Positions 1-5,686 of a stretch of DNA of 6,301 bases are shown one piece after another; within the stretch, counting starts at the first letter, position 1, and every line of letters begins with the position of its first letter. The stretch spans positions 1 to 6,301 of the forward strand of contig JAFLDC010000167.1 in NCBI GenBank assembly GCA_017302775.1. The letters run 5' to 3'. The notes under the pieces are model-generated. The model had not been told where the DNA came from. It made no database searches and worked only from the letters and a program-made list of their open reading frames with translations. The position numbers and the translations under genes were made by a program. The stretch is from Sphingomonadales bacterium (GTDB lineage: Bacteria; Pseudomonadota; Alphaproteobacteria; Sphingomonadales; Sphingomonadaceae).

Positions 1-193
1 CGGCAACCAGGCACATGTATCCGGCAGCCAGGTATTGCAGGAACCCGCGCTCGAGCAATGGATGCTGGGTATTCCAGCCCATCGGCAGCAAAAATGAAAC
101 CAGCAGGACAACGGCAACCACCAGCCGATAAAGATTGAAAAAGCGCAACGAACGCCAGTTCGGCCCCCAGGTTACCGAAAGCCACTCTCTCAT
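1..193 (-). CDS. pilS: PilS-like sensor histidine kinase, N-terminal membrane part (partial, cut by window edge)
   Basis: Only the first 64 codons are present; the gene continues past base 1. Reading the minus strand from the ATG at 193-191 gives a protein beginning MREWLSVTWGPNWRSLRFFN, followed by a hydrophobic helix (about residues 22-40) and the start of a second (about 52-64). The pattern W-RSLRFFNLYR followed by a membrane helix resembles the N-terminus of PilS, the multi-pass inner-membrane kinase of the PilS/PilR pair that controls type IV pilin transcription with sigma54. The start codon overlaps the stop of the upstream small gene (ATGA, 193-190), and a GGGAG sequence lies 10 nt upstream, so translational coupling is likely. 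The kinase domains are outside the window, so the identification rests on the N-terminus and on the gene order. Another sensor kinase with a similar membrane domain remains possible. Confidence 0.68.
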   Translation of the reverse strand, partial: MREWLSVTWGPNWRSLRFFNLYRLVVAVVLLVSFLLPMGWNTQHPLLERGFLQYLAAGYMCLVA

Positions 194-417
194 GGCCGAC
201 GCGCTCCCGCCGCCCGATGCGCTTCGCAGCAATAGCTGTTGCCGAATTCTCCGGGCAGCGCCTCGCTGAACGGCAGATAGACCCCGCAGTGGGCACAGAC
301 CACCATCTGCTCTTCGCCCGGCGCCCTGGGACTTGCCGGGCGATCCCGGTCGGTCGGGCGATTGCGCCACAGCCACCAGAACAAGACCGCCAGCAACAAC
401 AGCAAGAGAAATTTCAA
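190..417 (-). CDS. Small membrane-anchored PP0621-type protein with Cys/His zinc-like motif
   Basis: This encodes a 75-residue protein if started at the TTG at 417-415. It has an N-terminal hydrophobic helix (about residues 3-17, rich in Leu and Trp), a charged linker rich in Pro and Arg (18-38), and a C-terminal CAHCG...YCCEAH motif (Cys41, Cys44, Cys63, Cys64, His67) that looks like a small zinc site facing the cytoplasm. I chose the TTG because GGGAG sits 6 nt upstream and the protein then begins MKFLLLLLLA, as in similar short proteins. The in-frame ATG at 447-445 has no ribosome site and lies at or upstream of the predicted transcription start. The open frame extends to 513, but that extension looks non-coding. 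The gene overlaps pilS by 4 nt. Such proteins are found beside pilS in related genomes (recalled, not searched). Their function is unknown to me. Confidence 0.8.
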   Translation of the reverse strand: MKFLLLLLLAVLFWWLWRNRPTDRDRPASPRAPGEEQMVVCAHCGVYLPFSEALPGEFGNSYCCEAHRAAGARRP

Positions 418-678
418 AACCTGCTCCCGGATACCCACGATAACCATGCAACATAGCAACTTGTCGCAAAATCGGCAATTCGACAAACGCCACAAGCAAA
501 AACGGCAACGCAATCAGTCAGCCATGGAGAGAGGCGAGGGATAGACTGAGAAAGCGGTTGAATCGTTGTGGCAAACAATCGTGAAGCGGCCGAGAGGGGA
601 TTTTCTTATCACCCTGCTGTCACCCAAAACCCCACGGCGAAGTGATCAGTCAGTACTGAATTCGCAATCCTAGAATGC
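418..678. other. Non-coding region between tRNA-Pro terminator and the small protein gene
   Basis: I see no convincing gene here; the open frames on either strand lack ribosome sites and recognisable protein features. It contains the candidate promoter at 450-478. It also has a run of adjacent short palindromes, TGATCA (643-648), TCAGTACTGA (650-659) and GAATTC (658-663), and two copies of TCACCC spaced 11 nt apart (609-614 and 620-625). These could be protein-binding sites, but short palindromes also arise by chance. Confidence 0.5.
450..478 (-). promoter_or_regulatory. Candidate sigma70 promoter of the small protein-pilS operon
   Basis: On the minus strand, TTGCCG (478-473) is followed after 17 nt by TATGTT (455-450). 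Each hexamer matches the consensus at four of six positions. Transcription would begin near 443, leaving a leader of about 26 nt with GGGAG before the TTG start at 417. A 6-bp inverted repeat, TTGTCG (461-466) and CGACAA (481-486), brackets the -35 element and most of the spacer, and could be an operator. Hexamer quality is moderate. Confidence 0.4.
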
Positions 679-706
679 AAAAAAGCCCTGAAAATCAGGG
701 CTTTTA
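679..706 (-). terminator. Rho-independent terminator after tRNA-Pro (and ispB)
   Basis: On the minus strand AAAAGCCCTGA and TCAGGGCTTTT form a perfect 11-bp stem (705-695 and 691-681) around a 3-nt loop, ending in a run of six T residues (684-679). It begins 11 nt after the tRNA CCA end. Because ispB ends 15 nt before the tRNA, this terminator probably ends the ispB transcript too. On the plus strand the T run is shorter, so it mainly serves the minus strand. Confidence 0.88.
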
Positions 707-716
707 AGAGTATCTT

Positions 717-793
717 TGGTCGGAGTGAGAGGATTCGAACCTCCGGCCCCTGCGTCCCGAACGCAGTGCTCTACCGGGCTGAGCTACACTCCG
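717..793 (-). tRNA. tRNA-Pro, anticodon CGG
   Basis: This is a 77-nt tRNA on the minus strand with CCA encoded (719-717). The acceptor stem is CGGAGTG pairing with CACTCCG, with A73. The first pair is C1-G72, which is characteristic of bacterial proline tRNAs. The D arm includes TAGCTCAG, the anticodon stem-loop is CTGCG-TTCGGGA-CGCAG with anticodon CGG (reads CCG codons), and the T arm contains GGTTCGAATCC. It lies 15 nt downstream of the ispB stop. I see no separate promoter in that gap, so it is probably cut out of the ispB transcript by RNase P and 3' processing. Confidence 0.97.
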
Positions 794-808
794 ACTGGAG
801 CGAAATCG

Positions 809-1777
809 CTAGTGATTCCGCTCAACAGCAAAGACTGACAATTGTATCAGAGCTTTTTTGTAATTGGTATCCGGCAATAGGGAAATCGCTTCGCGAGCGA
901 TGGCGGCTTCGTTTGCCGCGACCTCGCAGGAACGTTCCAGAGCACCACATGAACGCACTGCCGCAAGAACTTCCGGGAACCGTTCTCGTCCGCCCTGCTC
1001 GATCGCTTCGCGCACGACCGCTGCCTGATCCGGTGTGCCGTGTTGCATGGCGTGGATCAGCGGCAAGGTCGGTTTTCCTTCCGCGAGATCGTCACCCAGG
1101 TGTTTTCCGGTATCGGCTTCCGCCCCGGAATAATCGAGCACGTCATCGACGATCTGGAAGGCAGTGCCCAGATGCATGCCATAGGTTGCTAGCGCTTCTT
1201 CTACCGGCTTCCCTTGGCCGGATAGGATTCCCCCCAGCTGGGAAGCCGCCTCGAACAACTTGGCAGTTTTGTAGCGAATAACTTGCAAATAACGAGCTTG
1301 ATCCACATCGGCATCGTGGCAGTTCATCAACTGCAACACTTCGCCCTCGGCGATGATATTGGTCGCTTCAGCCAAAACCTGCATAACGTGCATGTTGTCG
1401 ATTTCGACCATCATCTGGAAGGCGCGCGAATAGAGGAAATCACCCACCAGCACACTGGCTGCGTTGCCGAAAAGCGCATTTGCCGTCTGCCGGCCACGAC
1501 GCAGATCGGATTCATCGACCACATCATCATGCAACAGCGTTGCGGTATGAATGAACTCGACCACTGCCGCCAGCTCATGGCGATGCTGCCCGGCGTAGCC
1601 GGCCGCCCCGGCAGCCAACAGCACCAGCGCTGGCCGCAGACGCTTGCCGCCGCTATTGATGATGTATTCGGCCACCTGTCGGACCAGCACGACTTCCGAA
1701 TGTAAGCGCCGGCGGATTACCGCGTCCACGGCCCGCATATCTTCGGCGATGAGGGCATTGACGAGTTCGAGGGGCAC
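809..1777 (-). CDS. ispB: Octaprenyl diphosphate synthase (trans-polyprenyl synthetase)
   Basis: A 322-residue cytosolic enzyme that adds isopentenyl diphosphate units in trans onto farnesyl diphosphate, making the C40-type tail used for ubiquinone and menaquinone. Family landmarks are all present in order: GGKRLRP at 43-49, the first aspartate-rich motif DDVVD at 84-88 followed by RRGR (93-96), KT at 170-171, the second aspartate-rich motif DDVLD at 211-215, and GDDLAEGKPTLP at 228-239. Its length matches E. coli IspB. The start is a GTG (1777-1775) with no clear ribosome site. I kept it because the N-terminus then aligns with E. coli IspB from its first residues, whereas the next ATG, at residue 14, would remove part of the first helix. 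It is followed 15 nt later by tRNA-Pro. Chain length cannot be fixed from sequence alone, though octaprenyl is the usual product in this group. Confidence 0.95.
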   Translation of the reverse strand: MPLELVNALIAEDMRAVDAVIRRRLHSEVVLVRQVAEYIINSGGKRLRPALVLLAAGAAGYAGQHRHELAAVVEFIHTATLLHDDVVDESDLRRGRQTANALFGNAASVLVGDFLYSRAFQMMVEIDNMHVMQVLAEATNIIAEGEVLQLMNCHDADVDQARYLQVIRYKTAKLFEAASQLGGILSGQGKPVEEALATYGMHLGTAFQIVDDVLDYSGAEADTGKHLGDDLAEGKPTLPLIHAMQHGTPDQAAVVREAIEQGGRERFPEVLAAVRSCGALERSCEVAANEAAIAREAISLLPDTNYKKALIQLSVFAVERNH

Positions 1778-1807
1778 TTTGCAGTCCGGTCCGGGAAGAA
1801 GCGCGAA

Positions 1808-1836
1808 ATGTTAGGCGCAGGGACCGGCAGCGTCAA
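1808..1836 (-). promoter_or_regulatory. Sigma70-type promoter of ispB
   Basis: On the minus strand TTGACG (1836-1831) is followed after exactly 17 nt by TAACAT (1813-1808). The -35 matches the consensus at five of six positions and the -10 at four of six. The start of transcription would be near 1801, giving a leader of about 24 nt before the GTG start of ispB. I see no other promoter before the tRNA, so this one probably also expresses tRNA-Pro. Confidence 0.62.
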
Positions 1837-1919
1837 GCAAACAGAGCGTGCCCAGCGCCGCCGCCTTGGGCTAAACTGGCGTTATAAGATCGTATTCATG
1901 TTTTGAGGGGGACAACATC

Positions 1920-3026
1920 ATGGACGTGCGTAATCTGATTTCGCCGGTAATTGCTGATCGCGACGCGCTTGAAGAATTCGCCGATGCCTTGACTGATCGC
2001 GCGCCGCAAATCGAGCGAGATGTTGCTCGTCTCAAAAAATCCCCCGGGGATCGCGAAGTCATCGCCGATCTATTTCGCGGCATTCACAATATCAAGGGTG
2101 ACGCAGCCCTCTGCAAGTTCGCCCTGGCGGTCGAACTGGCCCACCCGATCGAATCGTTGATGTCGCGTTTTCGCGATGGCGAATTGCCGTTTTCCGATTT
2201 GCTGGCCGAAACCATTCTACTGTCGATTGACCGGCTCGAACTGGCCACCGAAGCGCTGGTGCATCACAAGACCATCGAGAATTTGAGCCTGGTCGAACTC
2301 GTCGAGGGGCTCAACCGCATGGCAACAGCTCCGGCAAGCAATATTGACGAGTTGTCGCGCGAAATCATCGAGAAGGTCACGGGTTTCTCGCCGGTCAGCG
2401 GCGCTGATGCCGCCAAGGCGCAATCGCGCATTCCGCACGCGCGCGACACGCGCATTTCCGCATCCGGCGATTTGCAGTTTTTCCGCTCTCTCGCCCAACA
2501 GTTCGAGGCTCGCTCCTCACTCTTTCGCGGGCGAACCATGCGCATCCTCCGTCTGGCGCTGGAAACCAACAGCGTCGCAGGAAACCCTGTCGATCCGCTG
2601 CAACTGGAAGCCGCCATTTACATGCACGATGTCGGCATGATGTTCCTGCCGGAATCGGTGTGGTTGAAGGTGGAACGCATGACCGATGAAGAAAAGCAGA
2701 TCCTGCGCAATCACCCGGGGTTTGCCGCCGGGTTGCTGCAGCGCATGCCCGGCTGGGAGGGCGCTGCAGAAATGGTTGCCCAGCACCACGAAATGCCCGA
2801 TGGTGGCGGCTACCCGCAAGCTTGCAAAGCTGCGGACATCTGCCCCGGCGCCAAGATACTGGCAATTGTCGATGCCTTTGAGGCAGTAATGCTCAAGCAC
2901 ATTCACCGCGGCCGCAATCGCTCGGTGTTGCGAGCCATTGCCGAAATCAACGCCTGCGACAATCAATTTGCCCCTGAATGGATTGGGCCGTTCAATACGG
3001 TGATCCGCCGAACCATCGAAGCTTGA
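1920..3026 (+). CDS. HPt domain-HD-GYP domain signalling protein
   Basis: A 368-residue soluble protein with no signal peptide or membrane helix. Residues about 15-135 form a histidine phosphotransfer (HPt) domain like the CheA P1 domain: FRGIHNIKGDA puts the phospho-accepting His at 56, with K59-G60 after it. A linker (about 136-185) leads to an HD-GYP domain (about 186-365), a family that hydrolyses cyclic di-GMP. Visible motifs are HD (236-237), HP (265-266), HHEMPDGGGYP (289-299) and D318. Two canonical positions differ: the first metal-binding His aligns with Arg205, and the Lys of HDxGK is Met240, so activity is uncertain. The start ATG is preceded by GAGGGGG at a good distance. A TATAAG at 1883-1888 may be the -10, but no -35 is evident. 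The gene is divergent from ispB and overlaps tcdA by one base. It may be a phosphorelay output or a c-di-GMP-binding protein rather than an active phosphodiesterase. Confidence 0.8.
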   Translation: MDVRNLISPVIADRDALEEFADALTDRAPQIERDVARLKKSPGDREVIADLFRGIHNIKGDAALCKFALAVELAHPIESLMSRFRDGELPFSDLLAETILLSIDRLELATEALVHHKTIENLSLVELVEGLNRMATAPASNIDELSREIIEKVTGFSPVSGADAAKAQSRIPHARDTRISASGDLQFFRSLAQQFEARSSLFRGRTMRILRLALETNSVAGNPVDPLQLEAAIYMHDVGMMFLPESVWLKVERMTDEEKQILRNHPGFAAGLLQRMPGWEGAAEMVAQHHEMPDGGGYPQACKAADICPGAKILAIVDAFEAVMLKHIHRGRNRSVLRAIAEINACDNQFAPEWIGPFNTVIRRTIEA

Positions 3027-3784
3027 TGGATGCCGATCTGGAACGCCGCTTCGGCGGCATTGCCCGTCTGTATGGCGAAGCGGGTTTCGGGCGCTTGCGT
3101 ACAGCGCATTGCTGCGTGGTAGGTATCGGCGGCGTGGGGTCCTGGGCTGCCGAGGCATTGGCCCGAAGCGGCATTGGGGCCTTGACGCTGATCGATCTCG
3201 ACATGGTCGCGGAATCCAACACCAATCGCCAAGTCCATGCCCTCGGCGACGAGTACGGCAAAGCCAAGGTAAACGCAATGGCCGTGCGGATCGGCGCAAT
3301 CAACCCCGCCTGCCGGGTGACATGCATCGAGGATTTCGTCACGCCAGAAAATTGTCCATCGTTGCTGCGCACGGATTTTTCCTATGTGATCGATGCCATT
3401 GATCAGGCCAGGACCAAAGCGGCAATGATTGCGCACTGCCGACGTCAGCGAATTCCGCTGATCACTGCCGGCGCTGCCGGCGGCCAACTGGATCCGACGC
3501 GCATCCGGGTTGCTGACCTGGCCCGCACCGAGCAAGACCCGCTATTGGCCAAGGTGCGCACACTACTGCGTCGCGAACACGGCTTTACCCGCAAGCCGCG
3601 CGAGAAATTCGGCATTGCCGCGGTGTATTCCGATGAACCTTTACGCTATCCGCAAGCCAGCTGCAGCGTGCCCGCCGCGGCCAGCGGACTCAACTGCGCC
3701 GGATTCGGTTCGTCGGTATGCGTCACCGCCGCCTTCGGTCTGGCCGCCGCCGCCCACGCCCTGCAGGAAATCAGCAACGGCTGA
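3026..3784 (+). CDS. tcdA: tRNA threonylcarbamoyladenosine dehydratase TcdA (CsdL/YgdL)
   Basis: A 252-residue member of the ThiF/E1 superfamily. TcdA uses ATP to dehydrate and cyclise N6-threonylcarbamoyladenosine at position 37 of ANN-decoding tRNAs, giving ct6A. The N-terminus MDADLERRFGGIARLYG is typical. Nucleotide-binding features are GIGGVG (33-38), the acidic pair in LIDLDM (D57, D59), NTNRQ (65-69) and K81, then VIDAID (121-126). The C-terminal part carries the family-type segment KFGIAAVYSDEPLRYP (194-209) and a Gly/Ala-rich end. Length is close to E. coli TcdA (268). The ATG overlaps the upstream stop (TGATG), and only a weak GAAG precedes it, so translation probably depends on reinitiation after the HPt/HD-GYP gene. 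The open frame extends upstream, but an earlier start would run deep into that gene. Its partner sulfur-transfer genes (csdA/csdE) are not nearby. Confidence 0.92.
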   Translation: MDADLERRFGGIARLYGEAGFGRLRTAHCCVVGIGGVGSWAAEALARSGIGALTLIDLDMVAESNTNRQVHALGDEYGKAKVNAMAVRIGAINPACRVTCIEDFVTPENCPSLLRTDFSYVIDAIDQARTKAAMIAHCRRQRIPLITAGAAGGQLDPTRIRVADLARTEQDPLLAKVRTLLRREHGFTRKPREKFGIAAVYSDEPLRYPQASCSVPAAASGLNCAGFGSSVCVTAAFGLAAAAHALQEISNG

Positions 3785-3819
3785 ATCGCCTATCGCCGCA
3801 TGCGCCCACGCTTGGAAGC

Positions 3820-4770
3820 TTATTGGACGGCACCACTGTCCAGCCAAACTTCCAGACCCTGCGCGTTCAATTCGAGATCCGGCTCCCACAACTGCAGCAG
3901 TTCGGCTTCATTCAAGGTGCAACCAAAGTTTTTTGCCTCTGCCAGCAAATAGTCTGCAAACCTGCTCTTGATGCGAACATGCCTATCCTCGCCGGCATCA
4001 CGCTCGGCAAGCGCGATCCTCACCTGTGCATCGATATGCCTTTGCAGATCCTTCCGCAGGCGCGGCACATCTCCGACCCTCCCGTAGTGCGTGAGATACA
4101 TCGCGGTCGGAGAGTGACTCATCAGCAGATCCAGCGATTGCCGCATCGGACCCGGCTCGAACTGGGTCGGCGTGGTGGGCGGATAGATGAAATGCCGTCC
4201 ATCAACCGCCATCTCCGGATAAGCCAGGCCAAACATGTCTCCGGCAAAAATCCCCCCCGTTTGACGATCAACGATACAAATATGGTGGCGGGCATGGCCC
4301 GGGGTATCGAGGCAAAAAAACTCTCGGCCGGCGAGCGAGAAACCCAGCTCAGGCGTAGCCTCGATGATCCGCTCAGCTGCCACTGGCAGAATCTCGCCGT
4401 ACATGCGCTGCACATAATCGTGACCATAAACCCCGATCACCCCGGCAATCAGTTTGGAGGGTTCGGCCATATGCCTGGCCCCACGGGGATGGACAACCAG
4501 ACGCGCATTGGGAAACGCCTGCATCATCGCTCCTGCGCCTCCGGCATGGTCGAGATGGATATGCGTCAAAATGACGTAGTCGACCGCCTCCGGAGCCAAT
4601 CCCAAGCGGTCGAGCGCCGCCATGGCATTGCTTAGGGAAGCATTGGTCCCGCTATCGACAAAAGCTACACGGCCATTCGCCACCACCAAGTGGATCGCCG
4701 CCAGCAGCGGGCGCAAATAGCCTGAGTCGAAAGCGTATATTCCGTTACCGTAGTCTCTGAAATCGAACAT
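3820..4770 (-). CDS. Metallo-beta-lactamase-fold hydrolase
   Basis: A 316-residue cytosolic protein with the metallo-beta-lactamase fold. Counting from the ATG at 4770, the zinc-binding motif THIHLDHAGG (residues 69-78; H70, H72, D74, H75) is intact. It is followed by TPGHARHH (H159), AGDMFG (bridging D178) and LTHYGR (H228), so all metal ligands of a two-metal glyoxalase II or lactonase-like site are present. A C-terminal region of about 80 residues follows that I do not recognise. The start was chosen by GGAG at 7 nt. The ATG one codon earlier (4773) is almost as good, and the TTG at 4776 is too close to GGAG. The substrate is unknown; thioesters and lactones are common in such proteins. 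The gene is convergent with tcdA (35 bp gap, no terminator hairpin seen) and divergent from the alpha/beta hydrolase. Confidence 0.88.
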   Translation of the reverse strand: MFDFRDYGNGIYAFDSGYLRPLLAAIHLVVANGRVAFVDSGTNASLSNAMAALDRLGLAPEAVDYVILTHIHLDHAGGAGAMMQAFPNARLVVHPRGARHMAEPSKLIAGVIGVYGHDYVQRMYGEILPVAAERIIEATPELGFSLAGREFFCLDTPGHARHHICIVDRQTGGIFAGDMFGLAYPEMAVDGRHFIYPPTTPTQFEPGPMRQSLDLLMSHSPTAMYLTHYGRVGDVPRLRKDLQRHIDAQVRIALAERDAGEDRHVRIKSRFADYLLAEAKNFGCTLNEAELLQLWEPDLELNAQGLEVWLDSGAVQ

Positions 4771-4782
4771 CATCAAGCTCCA

Positions 4783-4800
4783 AACCGCGGTTGTTACCGC
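4783..4800 (-). promoter_or_regulatory. Palindromes in the leader of the metallo-hydrolase gene
   Basis: AACCGCGGTT (4783-4792) is a perfect 10-bp palindrome, and GCGGT/ACCGC (4787-4791 and 4796-4800) can form a small hairpin with a 4-nt loop. They lie just upstream of the GGAG ribosome site, between the likely transcription start and the ATG. An operator or a weak RNA structure is possible. No regulator can be named. Confidence 0.25.
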
Positions 4801-4821
4801 TGTTAGCCTTTAGAATCGGGC

Positions 4822-4827
4822 ATTATA
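4822..4827 (-). promoter_or_regulatory. Consensus -10 element for the metallo-hydrolase gene
   Basis: The minus strand reads TATAAT, a perfect -10 hexamer. No good -35 is visible at 16-18 nt and there is no extended TG, so an activator may be needed or the call may be wrong. Transcription would begin near 4815, about 45 nt before the ATG. It overlaps a plus-strand -10 at 4824-4829. Confidence 0.45.
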
Positions 4828-4829
4828 CT
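4824..4829 (+). promoter_or_regulatory. Candidate -10 element for the alpha/beta hydrolase gene
   Basis: TATACT matches the -10 consensus at five of six positions. The -35 region is poor; TTAGCC at 4803-4808 is the nearest candidate, with a short 15-nt spacer. Transcription would begin near 4836, leaving a leader of about 23 nt before the ATG at 4859. It shares bases with the opposite-strand TATAAT. Confidence 0.4.
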
Positions 4830-4858
4830 GACCGACTTTGGCTGAGCGACGACCCGTT

Positions 4859-5686
4859 ATGCAACATTTTCTGACCGACGACGGAGAACACATCCACGTT
4901 CACATTTCCGGCGATGGCGTGCCGCTAGTTCTGCTGCACGGCTGGACCGCCAGCCATGTTGAGTGGTCCATGTTCCTGCGCGGGCTCAATCCGCACTATC
5001 AGCTGTATCGTTGGGACGCCCGAGCCCACGGCGGCTATGCCTTGCATGGCTCGGAGCCGCCAAGCGTGGCGCGTATGGCGCGGGATCTGCAGAACATGCT
5101 CGACCACTACCAACTCGACAAGGCATGCATCTTGGGGCATTCGATGGGAGCCCTGACCCTTTGGCAATACATCCAGGATTTCGGAACCGCACGTATCAGC
5201 AAGGCGATTTTTATCGACCAGTCGCCGCGCTTGGTCACGGATCAACAATGGAAACTCGGAATCTACGGAGAATTCGACGAAGCGCGCTCAGCGAAATTCA
5301 TCGCCGAACTGGAGGACGATTTCGCCGAAGCGGTCTTGCGCCTGATTGCATACGGGCGCAATCAGCGCGCGCGCGAGGAGTATCTTGCCGATACCCCTGC
5401 CTGGCAAAGAACGCGCGAGCAATTCCGCAAGCTGCGCCCCGCGCCGTTAATCGAGATTTGGAAAAGTCTGACAGCAGCCGATTATCGGCCGGTACTGCCG
5501 AAGATCGATGTGCCAACGCTGCTACTTTTTGGCGGCCTGAGCAATTTTTACACCCCAGAGACCGCCGAGTATGTGAGAAGGCATATTCCGGACCCACGCC
5601 TGCTGATTTATGAAGGAGAAGATCACTCGCCCCACATGTGGCAGCGAGACCGCTTTATCGCCGATCTACGCGCATTTCTCGGCTAA
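4859..5686 (+). CDS. Alpha/beta-fold hydrolase
   Basis: A 275-residue protein of the alpha/beta hydrolase fold, with no signal peptide, so probably cytosolic. Visible landmarks are the oxyanion-hole HGW (27-29), the nucleophile elbow GHSMG with Ser95 (93-97), and the catalytic His256 in GEDHSPH near the C-terminus. The usual acid after strand 7 is not an Asp: the segment LLLFGGLSNFYTP places Asn229 or Ser228 there. Asp120, in FIDQSPR at the end of strand 6, could serve instead, as the acid does in some lipases and haloalkane dehalogenases. The start chosen is the ATG at 4859; its ribosome site is weak. An in-frame TTG at 4838 is too close to the predicted transcription start. The substrate is unknown; an ester, lactone or haloperoxidase-like activity is possible. 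It is divergent from the metallo-hydrolase, and its stop abuts the msrA stop. Confidence 0.87.
   Translation: MQHFLTDDGEHIHVHISGDGVPLVLLHGWTASHVEWSMFLRGLNPHYQLYRWDARAHGGYALHGSEPPSVARMARDLQNMLDHYQLDKACILGHSMGALTLWQYIQDFGTARISKAIFIDQSPRLVTDQQWKLGIYGEFDEARSAKFIAELEDDFAEAVLRLIAYGRNQRAREEYLADTPAWQRTREQFRKLRPAPLIEIWKSLTAADYRPVLPKIDVPTLLLFGGLSNFYTPETAEYVRRHIPDPRLLIYEGEDHSPHMWQRDRFIADLRAFLG

Noticed and set aside
766..1281. A 171-codon plus-strand open frame over the tRNA and ispB
   Set aside because: It starts inside the tRNA gene and is antisense to ispB, so it is a shadow frame.
1872..1898. A sigma28 (flagellar) promoter before the HPt/HD-GYP gene
   Set aside because: TAAA occurs at 1872-1875, but 15 nt later the sequence is CGTATTCA, not close to GCCGATAA. 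A regular TATAAG at 1883-1888 is the only candidate, and it has no good -35.
2517..3299. A 260-codon minus-strand open frame spanning the HD-GYP/tcdA junction
   Set aside because: It is antisense to two genes with clear family motifs, has an Arg/Cys/His-rich translation and no ribosome site that I can see.
3785..3819. A bidirectional terminator between tcdA and the metallo-hydrolase
   Set aside because: The 35-bp gap has GC-rich short repeats (for example GCATGC) but no stable stem followed by a T run on either strand.
3718..4635. A 305-codon open frame on the plus strand opposite the metallo-hydrolase
   Set aside because: It lies antisense to a gene with complete metal-binding motifs, begins inside tcdA, and its translation has no recognisable domain and is rich in Arg, His and Gln as expected for a shadow frame.
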